Source of the DNA: Rehmannia glutinosa
Taxonomy: Eukaryota; Streptophyta; Magnoliopsida; Lamiales; Orobanchaceae
Length of the DNA stretch: 64,000 bases
NCBI GenBank assembly: GCA_016081115.2
Contig: JABTTQ020002611.1
Span: forward strand, 434,001-498,000
Direction of reading: 5' to 3'
The notes under the pieces are model-generated. The model made no database searches. It had not been told where the DNA came from and was given only the letters and a program-made list of their open reading frames with translations. The translations under genes were made by a program, and so were the position numbers. How positions within the stretch are numbered: position 1 is the first letter of the stretch; each line of letters begins with the position of its first letter. Below, one piece after another: positions 23,301 to 34,789 of this stretch.

Positions 23301-24928
23301 ATCGAGCTACCTGCTCTAGGAGAAGAAAGCGCAAAAGAAGCTGAAGAAGTACTGCACGAGAAGAACCCATCGTCCCTACCGATTCCATTGTGCAGCAGAA
23401 TTTGATTTCGAAGTTGAATGGCCGCCAATGAATCGAAATGACAAATGAAATATGTGAAGTCTTCAAGAAAATCTGTGGAGAGATTGAGAGGATCGAATGG
23501 CATCAGCCTCATTAGACATGCGGTTTGGACAATCAAGATGCTACCCTCACAGCCGATTTGAGAGGGGTAGTAATAAGAATCAGGGAGTGGTGTCGCAGAT
23601 GCAATGCATCTCAAACAAGTTCGTTACTTCAAGGCACTCTACAAAGAATGCTTGTTTGGAGCGCGCAGACAATGCCGACATGAAGCGAAGAGAATGCATG
23701 AGTACATTGAGAGGTTGCATGCCTCTCACAAAACCGAAATGGAGCTCTGCAAGAGTTTGAGAAGAAAGAAATTCTACGACTTCAGGAGAATATGAATGCC
23801 AAATTCAGCCTTCTCATGGCTGAAATGAAATTGGTGGCATGAGTCCAAAGCCACCCGCTCAAAATTTTGAAATGACTATGCCGCAATGCAGACTCAAGCG
23901 AGAATTCCACTTTAAACCATCTCGATTTCATGCTTGCAGGCATGTTTCAGGAGTTTCTCTCTCCTTTGATGATGCCAAAAAGGGGGAAGAGGACTTCTGA
24001 AGAAATTGAAGTTGGAAACAAATTTGAGAAGATGAAGCGGAGAAACAAATCGTTGAAAAGAAACAGAAAAGGGAAAAGCTGTTGAGGGGGAAATGTCAAA
24101 GGATTTGACATTGATGATTCTTTGAAACCCTCGCAAGGTCATGTCACAACATCGATAATCAGCAAACTTCTTCACTCACTCGCCACTCCATCACTCCGAT
24201 GAGCCTATGTCTCATAAGAAAAATATTGTAGAAACAGAGATGGAAGAGTTCGACAAGAGAACGGATGCCCGTGTTGAAGAAATGTTGAAACAATTCGGAG
24301 GCATTCCGACAGAAAAGATCAAGAGGTCATTCCGGATGATGGACAAGAGCAAGGTCGTTGAAGAATTGAAAACGCCGGAGTCCGAAGGATACTTCAAAAA
24401 CATGTCCATAGCCCAAGCCTGGGGACTTGTATTGGGAGAAAGGTCCGAAGTCGTGCGAAGAAGCTAATAGACAATGACTACTAGCGACCCACTCGGTGGT
24501 AAGAAGAAGACTGCACAAAGATATGCCCGAGAAGAAAAGGAAGAAGTGGTGGAGGAGGAGGTTTTATACCTAGACCTCTACCCAAAAATATTGAATATAT
24601 AGATCCAGGCAAGAAAGGAAGGATCTATTGGGTGGATATGATGCCATAGCTAATCCGGGAAGTGGAGAGGAAGAATCTTGAATATGTTAGAAGAATCGAA
24701 GAAGAAAATAAGAGACAAACTCATTTTGTGGCAAGAAAGACAGAAAGAAAGAGAAAAGATGAAGCTGCGAAGAGAGCTTATGAGAAAAAAAAGAATTTGA
24801 AGATGAAAAGAAAAGAAAAAAACTCGACGAAGACAGAGTTAAGAAGAAGAAAGAAGGAGGCGAAGAAGATGAAGTGTTCTTTGCTAACCCTTCATGTATT
24901 TTACTATTGTAAATACATATGTATGTAA
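20399..24928 (+). pseudogene. Env-like ORF of copia element C (frameshifted)
   Basis: It starts with ATG (MAQRHDFA) and soon reads VDFEGMIKQ, as in elements B and E. The N-terminal globular part (20575-20900; AEERDKGIKSSVHRKDILI) resembles the 'putative plant transposon protein' domain seen in many plant retrotransposon proteins. A long low-complexity middle with Pro, Ala, Lys and Arg follows (21180-21400), then acidic segments, then coiled coil (23600-23800). The Lys/Glu-rich tail at 24662-24928 contains EYVRRIEEENKRQ. No signal peptide or clear transmembrane segment is visible, so an envelope role is not supported by what I can read. Over ten frame breaks are present. It ends about 215 bp before the polypurine tract. 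Confidence 0.7.
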
Positions 24929-25143
24929 GTCTTCTCGTACATTTAATGAAAAATCAGATTTTGCGTAGATACAAGTATGCTCGATTGCTATGATAGACAT
25001 TGTAAACAAATTTGTGTAAAGAACAAGAATGTTATGATCAATAAAACGATCTATTCAACACATACATTCTATGTTTTCCGCATTGTCTGTATGTATCCGT
25101 GTTGTTTACATTTTACATTTTGTTTTTAAGTTTTGACATCATC

Positions 25144-25156
25144 AAAAAGGGGGAAA
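25144..25156 (+). other. Polypurine tract of element C
   Basis: AAAAAGGGGGAAA directly before the LTR start at 25158. Confidence 0.9.
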
Positions 25157-25157
25157 T

Positions 25158-26728
25158 TGTTGGGAAATTTATTGTTTAGATTTTGATGAATGGCATGTAA
25201 AACTTAAACTAGAAAGTTGGCACCCCATTTTCCTTGTAATAGATAGGGCCGTATGAGATGAGTCAAGTCACTATGACTGGATATACAAGAAGTCAATCAA
25301 GACTAAAGTGAAGACTCATTTGTGAAGCATTTGAGTGTGGCAAGGAAGAAGATGTCAAAACTCGTCTGAAGATGTATCATTTTTGTGAATCATTTGTGTG
25401 AAGAGTCGACAAGTCAACTCAAGAAGCCAAGTCTTAAGTTGAAGTGACAGCCGGATGAGTCATCCATTGATTGAAGCTAACTCAAAGTCACCTGGGAATA
25501 AAGGATCATGAATCAAGTCAAGACAAGCGAATGAGATCCGTTGATTAAAATCAAGAATGTTACTTAGAATAGTAACTCGCTAAAGTTGTCGAGATAAAGT
25601 GTTATTTCGATTGTGTGCAAAAGGAACAACCAATGAGAAGATCGCGCATGTCGAAATCCGCAATCCGCAAGACATTTAATACGAGGAAATATCAACATCA
25701 AGGATCGCAACAAGACAAGCCAACGAACACAAGTGATTTTTGAAAATCAGCCTATCTCTTCAACGAGTAGATTTTTGAAAATTCACTATAAAAGGCCGAG
25801 GAATCACTTTGAGAAAAGGTTACCTTGAACACCGAACCACGAATGAACAAGCATTAATCATAATGTAACCTCGCAAAACATTCTCAAGATATTCAAGCAA
25901 ATCCTCAAGCCTAAAACTCGAAGGAAATCGATCCAACACCAAGTCGTGAAGGAAAGACAACTTCAAACTGTTGAATAGGAAACTTTTGAAGAATCAAAAG
26001 GGGTCTACATTCCAAGGAGGATTGTAGAAAGGTTCAAGGTCGAACAGTCTCAAGTTATTGGAGGGCTTCGTGATCAAATCCAAGAAGCTTGAGCAAGTGA
26101 GTGAAGTAGCAAGCGCAGCCCATACCCCTGTGAAGAAGCTAGGTCGGACGAGAAGCCATTTGTGTGACCAAGGCATCTCCAGACCGAGTCCCAAAGGAGC
26201 AAGTCAGTGTGTGATCAAGACTTGTATCCGGGACAGATAACCACTTTGTACTCGATCATTACTTAGTGGATTCCTCCAGGAGTTGGAGAAGAGAGAAGTA
26301 GAAGAAGAATTACCCCATCTTCGAACCTCTATAAAATTATTGTGTCATTTATTTTTCAAAGACCTTCACTTCTCTCGCATACATTCATTATATCTCACGA
26401 TAAACTCGCTATCCAACCGATAAATAACTAAGTGCTAAAACCAAGTGTTAAAATCAAAGTTTAATCAAATTCATGGGTGTTAAGTCTTCCAATGAAAATC
26501 TCATCACAAATGACCCAAGTTAAGGTTTAGACTAAACAATCGAAGTTATTCTATCAACAGCTCAATCGAGTCTGTTGAGTGGCTAACTCTGGTTAACTAA
26601 CTTAGTTGTCCCTCAAGGACTTATTTGTGAAATTAACTCGATAATATTTTAAAAGGACTAAAATCGAAAAGTTGGTAAGGTTTATTCAACCCCCTTCTAA
26701 ACCTTACTCACACCCCTTGGGACCTACA
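25158..26728 (+). repeat. 3' LTR of copia element C
   Basis: It runs from TGTTGGGAAATTTATTG to ACCCCTTGGGACCTACA, 1571 bp. It pairs with 12319-13847; together they bound element C (14.4 kb). After it the CACTA-like element resumes with AAGCGCTTACTT. Confidence 0.9.
25787..25793 (+). promoter_or_regulatory. TATA box in 3' LTR of element C
   Basis: TATAAAA in the conserved context. It could drive read-out transcription into the gene-like exons that start 1.2 kb downstream. Confidence 0.6.
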
Positions 26729-26930
26729 AGCGCTTACTTAAATAAGTGTTATATATGACTTGGAATAACGTCGTACAACAAGTGTTATCCTAAAGCGTTA
26801 TCTAAAATAATAATTCTAATCCAAAGATATTTTATTAAGATAGCACTAATTAAAAACGTTGTATATTTTCTTATAATAACACTTTATACAACAAACGTTA
26901 TCTTAAAAGTGATATCTATGAAAATAATCT
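26729..26930. repeat. Subterminal repeats of the CACTA-like element, resumed after element C
   Basis: Repeated motifs AGCGCTTACTT, AAGTGTTAT, AAAGCGTTATC and GATAGCACT occur here. They match the motif family of 12153-12318 and 29660-29950, showing that the DNA transposon continues beyond element C. Confidence 0.6.
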
Positions 26931-26949
26931 TCCTCCAACACATTATTCT

Positions 26950-29321
26950 CTCGCGCCTAATTGGTTTCTTCGCAAACCCTTTCTTTATAAAACTTCACAA
27001 ACCGGTCTCAAAATCCTCTCACTCAAAATCTCGCCAAAACAAACCGTGTCCGTTAACTCCCAAGACGTGACGATTCCCGGGAAGGACACCGCAAGCCGCA
27101 ACTCCACCGCCGACCACCGTGTCTCCGTCACCATCTCCGCCGTCCCCGCCATGGGTTGCACTATGTAAGTTGACAATCTTTTCTCTCTCTCTCCCTCTCT
27201 TTTTCTTTCTCGTTTTTTTTGCCCAGGAGTAGTTGAATTTTTAGGTTGAATTTCTCTGAACTAGGGTTTCAAAATTCGAAAAAAATTTCAAATTGAATTA
27301 CGATTCTTTCACTTTTTGCTGTTTAAAATTGGTAATCTTTGGTGGGGTTGGTTTCTCAAGCGCGGCGTTGGGTGGTAGGTCACGGAGATGAGCAACAGTA
27401 AAAGGTCCATCGAGGCATCATGATCGACTGACCTTATCACAATCTCCGCTTTGGTTAGATTTTGAACTATTGTTACGTTTTTTTTTTTTTTTTGACGAAT
27501 TTAGTCTTTAGTGGAACTAAATCACTATATGTGGAATGCTTTTGTGTTCTTGTGGTTTTTTGATTTGATTTTGGAGAATAATATGCTTAGGTTGTGCTAA
27601 GGAGCATCATGTATGTGCCAAATATTCATGTTGTGTTGAACACATAGTTGGAAGGTACAATTGTCCCCCTTTAGTGATTAGTTTGTCTCGGAATCTTTGG
27701 AATTGAATTGGATTGATGTCAAAAACTAATTGGAATCAATTAAAAGACAAATTTAATGGAATTTTGTTTTGTTTGAAGTGTTTTTAAATTGAAATAATGA
27801 ATTTTTGTTTCCTTTCTTTCTTGCGAGAGATATTTTGAAGTAGAAGTTGAACATAAGACATTAGAAGAGGTTTGATTATAATAATTATCATGACTTATTC
27901 ATAATATTGAGATGTGTCTTTGTAATACTTACGACAATTATTGCGGTTTTTGAGTTCATTGTAATTAGTTTGTAGATTGAGTTGCAATCTTATCAGTCTT
28001 GACTTCTTTAGGCAAACAAGAATGCCCGAAAAAGGGATGAAGAAGTTTCTCGAGAGCTATAAGTTTGTTATTAAAACATAGCTAGTTAGCTCCGATTTAT
28101 TTTTATTTTGGGCTAATTACAAAAATTACCTTTGAGGTTTAGCCTAATTAGAAAAAACACGATTACCTTTCGTAATTATGAATATCCACTTGACATTTGT
28201 TTCTACTTTATAAATTTCATCATGAAGGGGGTGTTTGTTGGGTAAATACAAACCTCAATGGGTGTTTGTAACACCTAAAGGAGGTTCTGTTATTATGAAA
28301 GAAAATAATTGTAGTTTTTGTAATTAAGCTAAACTTTAGGAGTAGTTTTTGTAATGATTATCCCCTTTTTTTTTTCAAATTTTGTTTTATAGTTGTATTT
28401 GGGGAGTTGGCGCTTACATCCAGATTATTAAACTCATGTACCGACAGATGAAAAAAGGAAAATATCGAGCTCGTACAACTCCAAAGAATGATGAGAGCAA
28501 GGTGGTGAATTATTTCTTGCATCATCGCTTGAAGAGTATGCGAAATTGAGCAAGGACGATGAGGATGACCGTAGTGATGATGATGATGAGCCCCAGATTA
28601 TTGGGTAAGCGATTTCAAGAACAGATTTTCATTATAGGGAAGTTTTAGGACATCATTTTCTTTGTTTGTATTGATATATAGATGGATTTTGCAACTTGGA
28701 TAAATTCATGTTATAGTACAATGGTAGTCCCCTGGTTCATTGCCTGGATACTATATCTTGGCCTTGACCTTGTTCTCGTTGTGTTTCAATGACAAGTTGA
28801 ATTGATTCCCTTGTTTTGTTTATTTGACGATTTTCTCTTGCTAATTGATACGTATTAAGAGTCTCTATTCAAAGGTGGGGTTGGTTTCTCGTTTTTGATC
28901 GCTACTAGATTATTATACTTTCCGAGAATAGCTTGATCCAACCGTTGCTTGTGAGTGTGCTAATATATATTCTATGTATGGTTTGTCATGACGTGGATTG
29001 CGGGTAATATATATTCTATGTATGTTTCATAGAGGCAATGTTCAAAAACGAGAAAGAATAATCTATCTTAGTACTAATTAATATAAAATTTAGTGATTAT
29101 TAGCATGCTTATGGATAAAATTTGTCTCGAACTGTATGTATATGATTTGATTGCTTGGTAATATTGATAGAAATAATCTGAATGAGTTTTGAAGTTTCTT
29201 TTTGATGTTGACTATGCTATTTTCTTCCAAGTTATTACTTGTCTTATTTATTTTTATTTTACAAATACACAGGCATGTCGTTCTTGATCCGGCGAAGGTC
29301 GACAAAATGGTTCCCAAGTGA
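26950..29321 (+). pseudogene. Exons of an unidentified gene carried by the CACTA-like element
   Basis: Gene-like structure inside the transposon. A GC-rich first exon ends at 27164 with donor GTAAGT. An exon at 28448-28604 follows acceptor ACAG and ends with donor GTAAGC; it encodes ASSLEEYAKLSKDDEDDRSD followed by DDDEPQIIG. The last exon, 29273-29321, follows acceptor ACACAG and continues in phase as HVVLDPAKVDKMVPK, then stop. A further exon near 27380-27460 is possible. The matched phases across the last intron argue for a real spliced gene. One base appears missing near 28502, breaking the frame upstream. The acidic C-terminus is distinctive, but I do not recognise the protein. It may be a host fragment captured by the transposon or a remnant of the transposon's own gene. 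Confidence 0.5.
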
Positions 29322-29639
29322 ATGACATACATAATGTTCTTCAAGAAGCTACCTTAGCGTAACTCTTGTTCTAAAACTACCGAGATAATTGCTTAAATTC
29401 TAATACTTATTACCTTTATTTTGAGACGCGAGCTACTCTTATCACATTATATTGAGATACTTTTGTTTTAGTTTTAAGTGAATGATGGAGTGTTCAATAT
29501 TATTATCTTTGTTAAAATAATATTTTAGGATAAATTTTGTCTATTTGTTCTTTAATTTTCTGAATTATGAATTTTGTTTGCCGCTCTCCTGCTTGCGTTT
29601 TATTTGCTCTTGTTGGTCAAATGATTAAATGGTGGGAAA

Positions 29640-29951
29640 TATAAGTTTGCCCGAATATTGAAATCATTGTAAGATAACGCTTCCTTTATGAGGTGCGATC
29701 ATCAATACAAACACGGAGATCGCTTCTTCCTAGAACCGCTTATCAATTTAATGTCGATAATGCTTCTTGTATGGAGTGTTATCTTATGAATACAAATATG
29801 GGATAACGCTTCCTCAAACAAACGCTATAAAATATGCATCTCGAGATAGCGCTTTATAAGCGCTATCTATAGGATAGGACTTCAGATAACGGTGGTTCCA
29901 ATAAAGACTTTGTAGCGCTATATCAAGAGGAAAAATGTGTTATCCGAGTGG
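29640..29951. repeat. Right subterminal repeat region of the CACTA-like element
   Basis: At least six copies of GATAACGCTT / GATAGCGCTT / AAGCGCTATC-type motifs in both orientations lie just inside the right terminus. They mirror the left end at 12153-12318. Confidence 0.65.
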
Positions 29952-29964
29952 TTTTTGGCGTAGT

Positions 29965-32270
29965 TGAAAATGGTATTGCTCATGAGTTATCCTGGAGCAA
30001 GAACTCCACAAAGAGAATGGAGTAGCCGAAAGAAGGAACATAACTCTCAAAGAAGCTACAATGACCATGTTAGCTAAAGTTGGATTGCCTAAGAGATTTT
30101 GGGTCAAGCCATCAATACCGCATGCTATACTCAAAATAGATGCATGATTAAGACGGTGACAAAGACTCCTATGAAATCTAGACAGAGAGAAAGCCAAATG
30201 TTGGGTACTTCAGGATATTTGGATGTAAATGCTTCATCCATAACAATGGCAAGGACAATTTGAAGGCTTTTGATGCTAAAGTCGATGAAGGTATCTTTTA
30301 GGATACTCAATCGAAAAACAAAGCCTATAGAGTGTTGAACAAGAGGACTATGGTCACAGAAGAGTCTATTCATGTAGTTTTTGATGAACCTAATGTGAAC
30401 GGAGAATACATTGAAGAGTTAGCCGATAAGTCGAATCAACCAACTATGCAGAAGAGTCCTTATGTTGAAGTGAAATAAGGCAATCAATTGAGATGAAGAA
30501 TAGATAGTTGAATCTCAAAGACAATTTGGAAAATCTACAATTGAATGATGATGAAAGAGCTGCACAAGACAACTCAATCTGCGAGACGGATGAACCCAAA
30601 CTAAATTTGCTTCAACCTCGATGTGAGATGGTTGAGAGACCATCCACCGAGCTAGTCATTGGAAATGTTAGAGATGGTGTAAGAATCAGATCTAGAGCTC
30701 AACAAGAAGCAATGTTCACTTGTTTTATTTTTCAAATAGAGCCAAAAGATGTGTCTCAAGCTTTGGATGACACACATTGATTCAAGCCATGCAAGAAGAG
30801 TCAATCGGTTTGAAAGGAACAAAGTTTGGGAATTGGTGCAAAGGCCAACCCATCAAAATGTTATTGGCACAAAATGGGTTTTCGTAAAACAAGATGAATG
30901 AGGAAGGATATGTGGTAAGAAACAAAGCAAGATTGGTAGCCAAAGGGTATTGCCAAGAAGAGGGAATAGATTTTGATGAAACATTTGCTCCTGTTCCAAG
31001 ACTTGAAGCAATAAAGATGTTTCTTGCCTATCCGCACACAAGAACTTCATTGTATATCAAATGGATGTGAAGAGAGTGCATTTCTAAATGGATTATTGGA
31101 GGAAGAAGTCTATGTTGAACAACCTCCAGGTTGTGAGCAGTAAAACTATGGGAGATAAGGTGTACAAGCTCAAGAAAGCATTATATGGATTGAAACAAGC
31201 ACCCGTGAGCATGGTATGATACATTATCTCAATTTCTAACCGATAATGGATTCACCAAAGGCAAAGTGGACGAGAACACTCTTGAGTAATTCAAGATGGA
31301 GAGAGTATAATGCTTGTTCAAATATATGTGGATGATATCATCTTTGGATCCACAAATAAAGAGTCATGGTGATAAGTTCTCAAACCTCATGCAAGATAAA
31401 TTTGAAATGAGCATGATAGGAGAGTTGACCTTCTTCCTAGGACTTTAAGTTAAGCAATCGAAGGATGGAACATTCATAAGTCAAACAAAATACACAGAGA
31501 TTTAATGAAGAAATTTGGTATGGAAGAGAATTCCTCTGTGAAAATACCAATGAATACATCATCAAGATGCACATGGATGCGGATGGCAAGCCGTGGATCA
31601 AACAAGATATAGAGCACTCATTGGATCATGCTCTATTTAATCGGCCAGAACGGACATCACCTTTGCGGTAGGTGTATGTGCAAGATTTCAATTTGCACCT
31701 AAGGAGAGCCACATGATGACCGGCAGCCTAAGAGAATCCTAAGATATTTGAAGGGATACCAAGAAGTCGGCTTATGGTATCCAAAGGAAGGTGGATTCAA
31801 GCTTATTGGTTATTCGAGACTCGACTATCTTTGGATGTAGAGTTGACAAGAAAACTACTCTTGTGTACATGTCAAATGCTTGAAATAGATTGGTTTCATG
31901 GTATAGCAAGAAGCAAAATCAATAGCCACATCCACAAACCAAGCAGTAGTACATAGTCGGACAAACAATTTGTGCCCAAGTCTTATGGATGAGACAATTT
32001 GCTAAGAGATTATGAAATTGAAGAAAAAGAGATTCCAATTATGTGTGATAACACAAGTCTATTGCAATCACTCGTAATCCGAGTGTTGCATTAAAGAACA
32101 AAGCATATTGGTGTCGATACAATTTTATAAGATCATGTTGAAAAAGAAAGACATCACCTTGGAATATATCTCAACCGATAAGCGATTTATTTGATATATT
32201 CACCAAGCCCTTATGTGAATCAAGATTTGAAGAGCTTAAGCATGAGCTAGGGTTAATTGAGTTGAGTTAA
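29965..32270 (+). pseudogene. pol: pol of copia element B, second part (integrase C-half, RT, RNase H)
   Basis: It resumes with VENGIAHELS, the residues that follow the interrupted integrase segment in element C. The integrase C-terminus (FGCKCFIHNNGKDN) is near 30220-30260. Reverse transcriptase: NVIGTKWVF near 30860, ALYGLKQAP near 31180, and the intact catalytic YVDD at 31325-31336. RNase H is recognisable from DITFAVGVCARFQFAP near 31654 to DIFTKPLCES and ELGLIE before TAA at 32268. Frameshifts and stops lie throughout. This segment and 10751-12139 are one gene separated by 17.8 kb of insertion. Confidence 0.9.
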
Positions 32271-32822
32271 CACTTAGAAAACTCAATTAGAATAGATGGA
32301 AGATGAGAAAGTGAAAATTGAACAAGCTTTTCACATCACCCAAGTGAAACTTGACCATATCGAAAATCACTATATCGAGTTAGTTGTGACTAAGTCACTT
32401 AATGAAAGGAGAGAAGCGAGTTAAGTCACCTCTTGATAGTAATGAGTCATTTAAGATCTAAGTGACAAAAACGCAAATCGTTTTTAATGAGCGGAATGTT
32501 TTTAAGAATGACGTCAAGATAAATATGATGGGTACAAATCAAAAGTCGCAAATAAGCATATGGATGGATATAAATCTTCGTCGCATTAAATGCGAGGAAT
32601 TAAATGCGTTTGACGTGCTAAATCGTGAGCCGTTAATTTTGATCAAAATTTCAAAATCCAAAACCCGTCCTTTCATAACCCTTATATACTCTTTCTTGAT
32701 TTTTCTCTCTCACACTCAAAATTGTTCATCTTCAAGCAATAGAAAGCAAGTTTTTCTCTCTCGAAAACCCTAAGAGTCCTCAAACCACTTCTTCAAGTTT
32801 TAATCGGTAAAAATCTCTACAA
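32271..32822 (+). other. Spacer between pol and env-like ORF of element B
   Basis: Counterpart of 19848-20398, with the same GTGACAAAAACGCAA and AACCCGTCCTTTCATAACCC blocks. The ORF at 32462-32773 runs through it but is not conserved in C. Confidence 0.5.
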
Positions 32823-34772
32823 ATGGCACCAAAGTTTGATTTTGTCAAGTTATCAAAGCAAATCCACTCTTAATCGTCCGTGGATTTTGAAGGCATGGTG
32901 AAGCATGGTTCGGATGAAACCCTAGTGAAGAGGATTGCGAAATGTTGGAAAAGTCCGGTCTTAAGGCTTTTCTAACTTTGGAGAACTCGCACACCTACTT
33001 TGAAGAGGTGGCGCAGATTCTACGTGAATGCGGAGGTGCGGGGACGAAGGAATCAAGTCTTACGTCCACCGCAAGGACATTATGATAGCGACTAAGGACC
33101 TTGCGAGCACGTTTATTGCCGCCCGAGGGCATGTCCGAGATAAAACGGTTGATGTTGACTTGGTCTTTCTTTGCATGGAAAGAGGTAGCCAAACCAGAGT
33201 GTCTTTGCGAAGGTGATCTACGGATGACAAGAAAGCGAAGGACGACTATCACAAGTTGATGGATGTCGTCTCTAAGTGTGTACACATGAAGTTTGGCGAC
33301 TTCAACCAGTTGTCAAAGACTAAGCCGAGCGTCATGGTCGCGATCATGCAAAGCAAGAAAGTCAACTCGAGTGGAGTTCGGTAGATTCTCGCGAACGTTG
33401 TAAATAAATCCTTCAGGAAGATGGATCCTTTGGAGGATCTCTACAGGTTATGGCCTGGTGATTGGCCATCCGATGGAAGTGAAGGGCATTCTCTCTCGAC
33501 ATGGAAAACCTTTCCATGTCAATAAGAAGATGTTTAGGGCTAATCTCTCGGGAGCCAGAAGAGAGTCCACGCGAAGAGGGCGAATACAAGTAAGGGGAAT
33601 CGGTGAACCGAGGACACAATCGTACATTTCCTCACAAGAAGAAATCTTCCCTACAAGCGCAAAAAAGGCCGCCCGCAAAGCAAATAAAAGGATGCACTCC
33701 GCCCTCGCGCTCGAAAGTCACCGCCCGAGCAGCCGTGTCTCGCTCCCTCGCAGCCGAGGCCGAGAAGAAACCTCAAATCCCTTCTCTAGCCATACGAAAG
33801 AATATGACTACTAAATCTAGGAAGCGGCTCCTCTAAGAAGGATGCCCGCCCCGCCGCCGAGAGAATCGAAGAAGAAAAGAACTTAAATTCCTCTCGGTTA
33901 AGACCAAAAGAAGTAGAATCGTCAAACTTTCGTAGCGTGAAAAGACAAATCTTACCGCCACTCGGTGAAGAAAGCATCCGAGATCGAGACACTCAAAGCG
34001 CAGATCTCGAAATAATAGATGAAACCGCCAAGTCTTGAGGTGATCGCAGAGGCCTCTGTAAGACCCAGTGTGGAGAGGACAAGCGAGGACAAAGAAGCGG
34101 TGAGACAATCGAACTTCCGATTGAAAAAGTTGTCTCCTCCGCTACTGACGCCGGCGAAGATGAAGAGAGCAGAGCATCCTACCTTCCATCCGAGAAAAGA
34201 AAGGACAAGAAGAGAAGGATGAGGATGATGACGTCATCATGTACTCTCCTGTATATCCGCATATCTGGCGTCGTTTATGTGAATGGAGGGCGTGGAAGCT
34301 AAGCCACTCAAAGGGTGCGGTTTGAACACCCCGAGTTTATCAAAGAAGAAGAGGAATTGTTCCAATTTCTCTGAGTCACCAAAGTGCTTCAGTGCCCTTG
34401 ATGAAGATAAGCGCCTGAATATCCTACAAATCTTCAAGGAGAAGGAACAAGCCAAAGCAAACAGAGGAAGCGAAGCTCGCAAGAAAGCAAGTATATGTCC
34501 ACATCTGGAACTCTAGAACACACTCACCCTCACTTTGATGTGTTTTCGGAGAGTTATGAAGATTTGGATCCCGTTGCTGCAATAGAGAAGTCGACATGCA
34601 GAAAGCTCGAGAGAATCCAGGATGATGCATGAGCAGCAAATGTTTGAAGGACCAGGAGAGTCCTCACAATCTCTCCCTGCAGATAGACCATTGGGAGTAG
34701 TGCAGCAAATTGCCACAGCCATCACTGCAGCTCTACGCCCCCAAAGATTTTCAAAAGATTGGTCCCCAGTAT
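32823..34772 (+). pseudogene. Env-like ORF of copia element B (frameshifted, 3' end lost)
   Basis: It starts MAPKFDFVKLSKQIHS, then VDFEGMVKHG. The plant-transposon-like N-terminal domain is read at 33028-33216 (GDEGIKSYVHRKDIMIATK). Basic, Pro/Ala/Ser-rich sequence at 33600-33800 and acidic helical sequence follow. The last recognisable residues, near 34700-34772, are GVVQQIATAITAALRPQRF. The coiled-coil end, the polypurine tract and the 3' LTR of element B are missing; inverted sequence begins at about 34790. Confidence 0.7.
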
Positions 34773-34789
34773 AAATCGCATGCATCAGC

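Larger units (their letters stand above)
12140..29964. mobile_element. CACTA-like DNA transposon inserted in element B, itself split by element C
   Basis: Left end ACTACGCCAAAAA (12140-12152) and right end TTTTTGGCGTAGT (29952-29964) are perfect 13-bp inverted repeats. They resemble the CACTACGCCAAAA termini of plant CACTA elements with the outermost C/G changed. Integrase coding of element B stops at the left end and resumes at the right end (VENGIAHEL), which proves insertion. About 13 bp present at this place in element C are absent; no clear 3-bp target duplication is seen. Its own sequence is 12140-12318 and 26729-29964, about 3.4 kb once element C is removed. No transposase is present, so it would be non-autonomous. 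It carries spliced gene-like exons. Confidence 0.75.

Noticed and set aside
12314..26733. Target-site duplication for element C
   Set aside because: The flanks ACATT and AGCGC differ, so none is claimed despite well-paired LTRs.
1..34000. Host genes among the many short ORFs
   Set aside because: Apart from the CACTA-borne exons, all ORFs I could place belong to gag, pol, env-like, LTR or transposase sequence.
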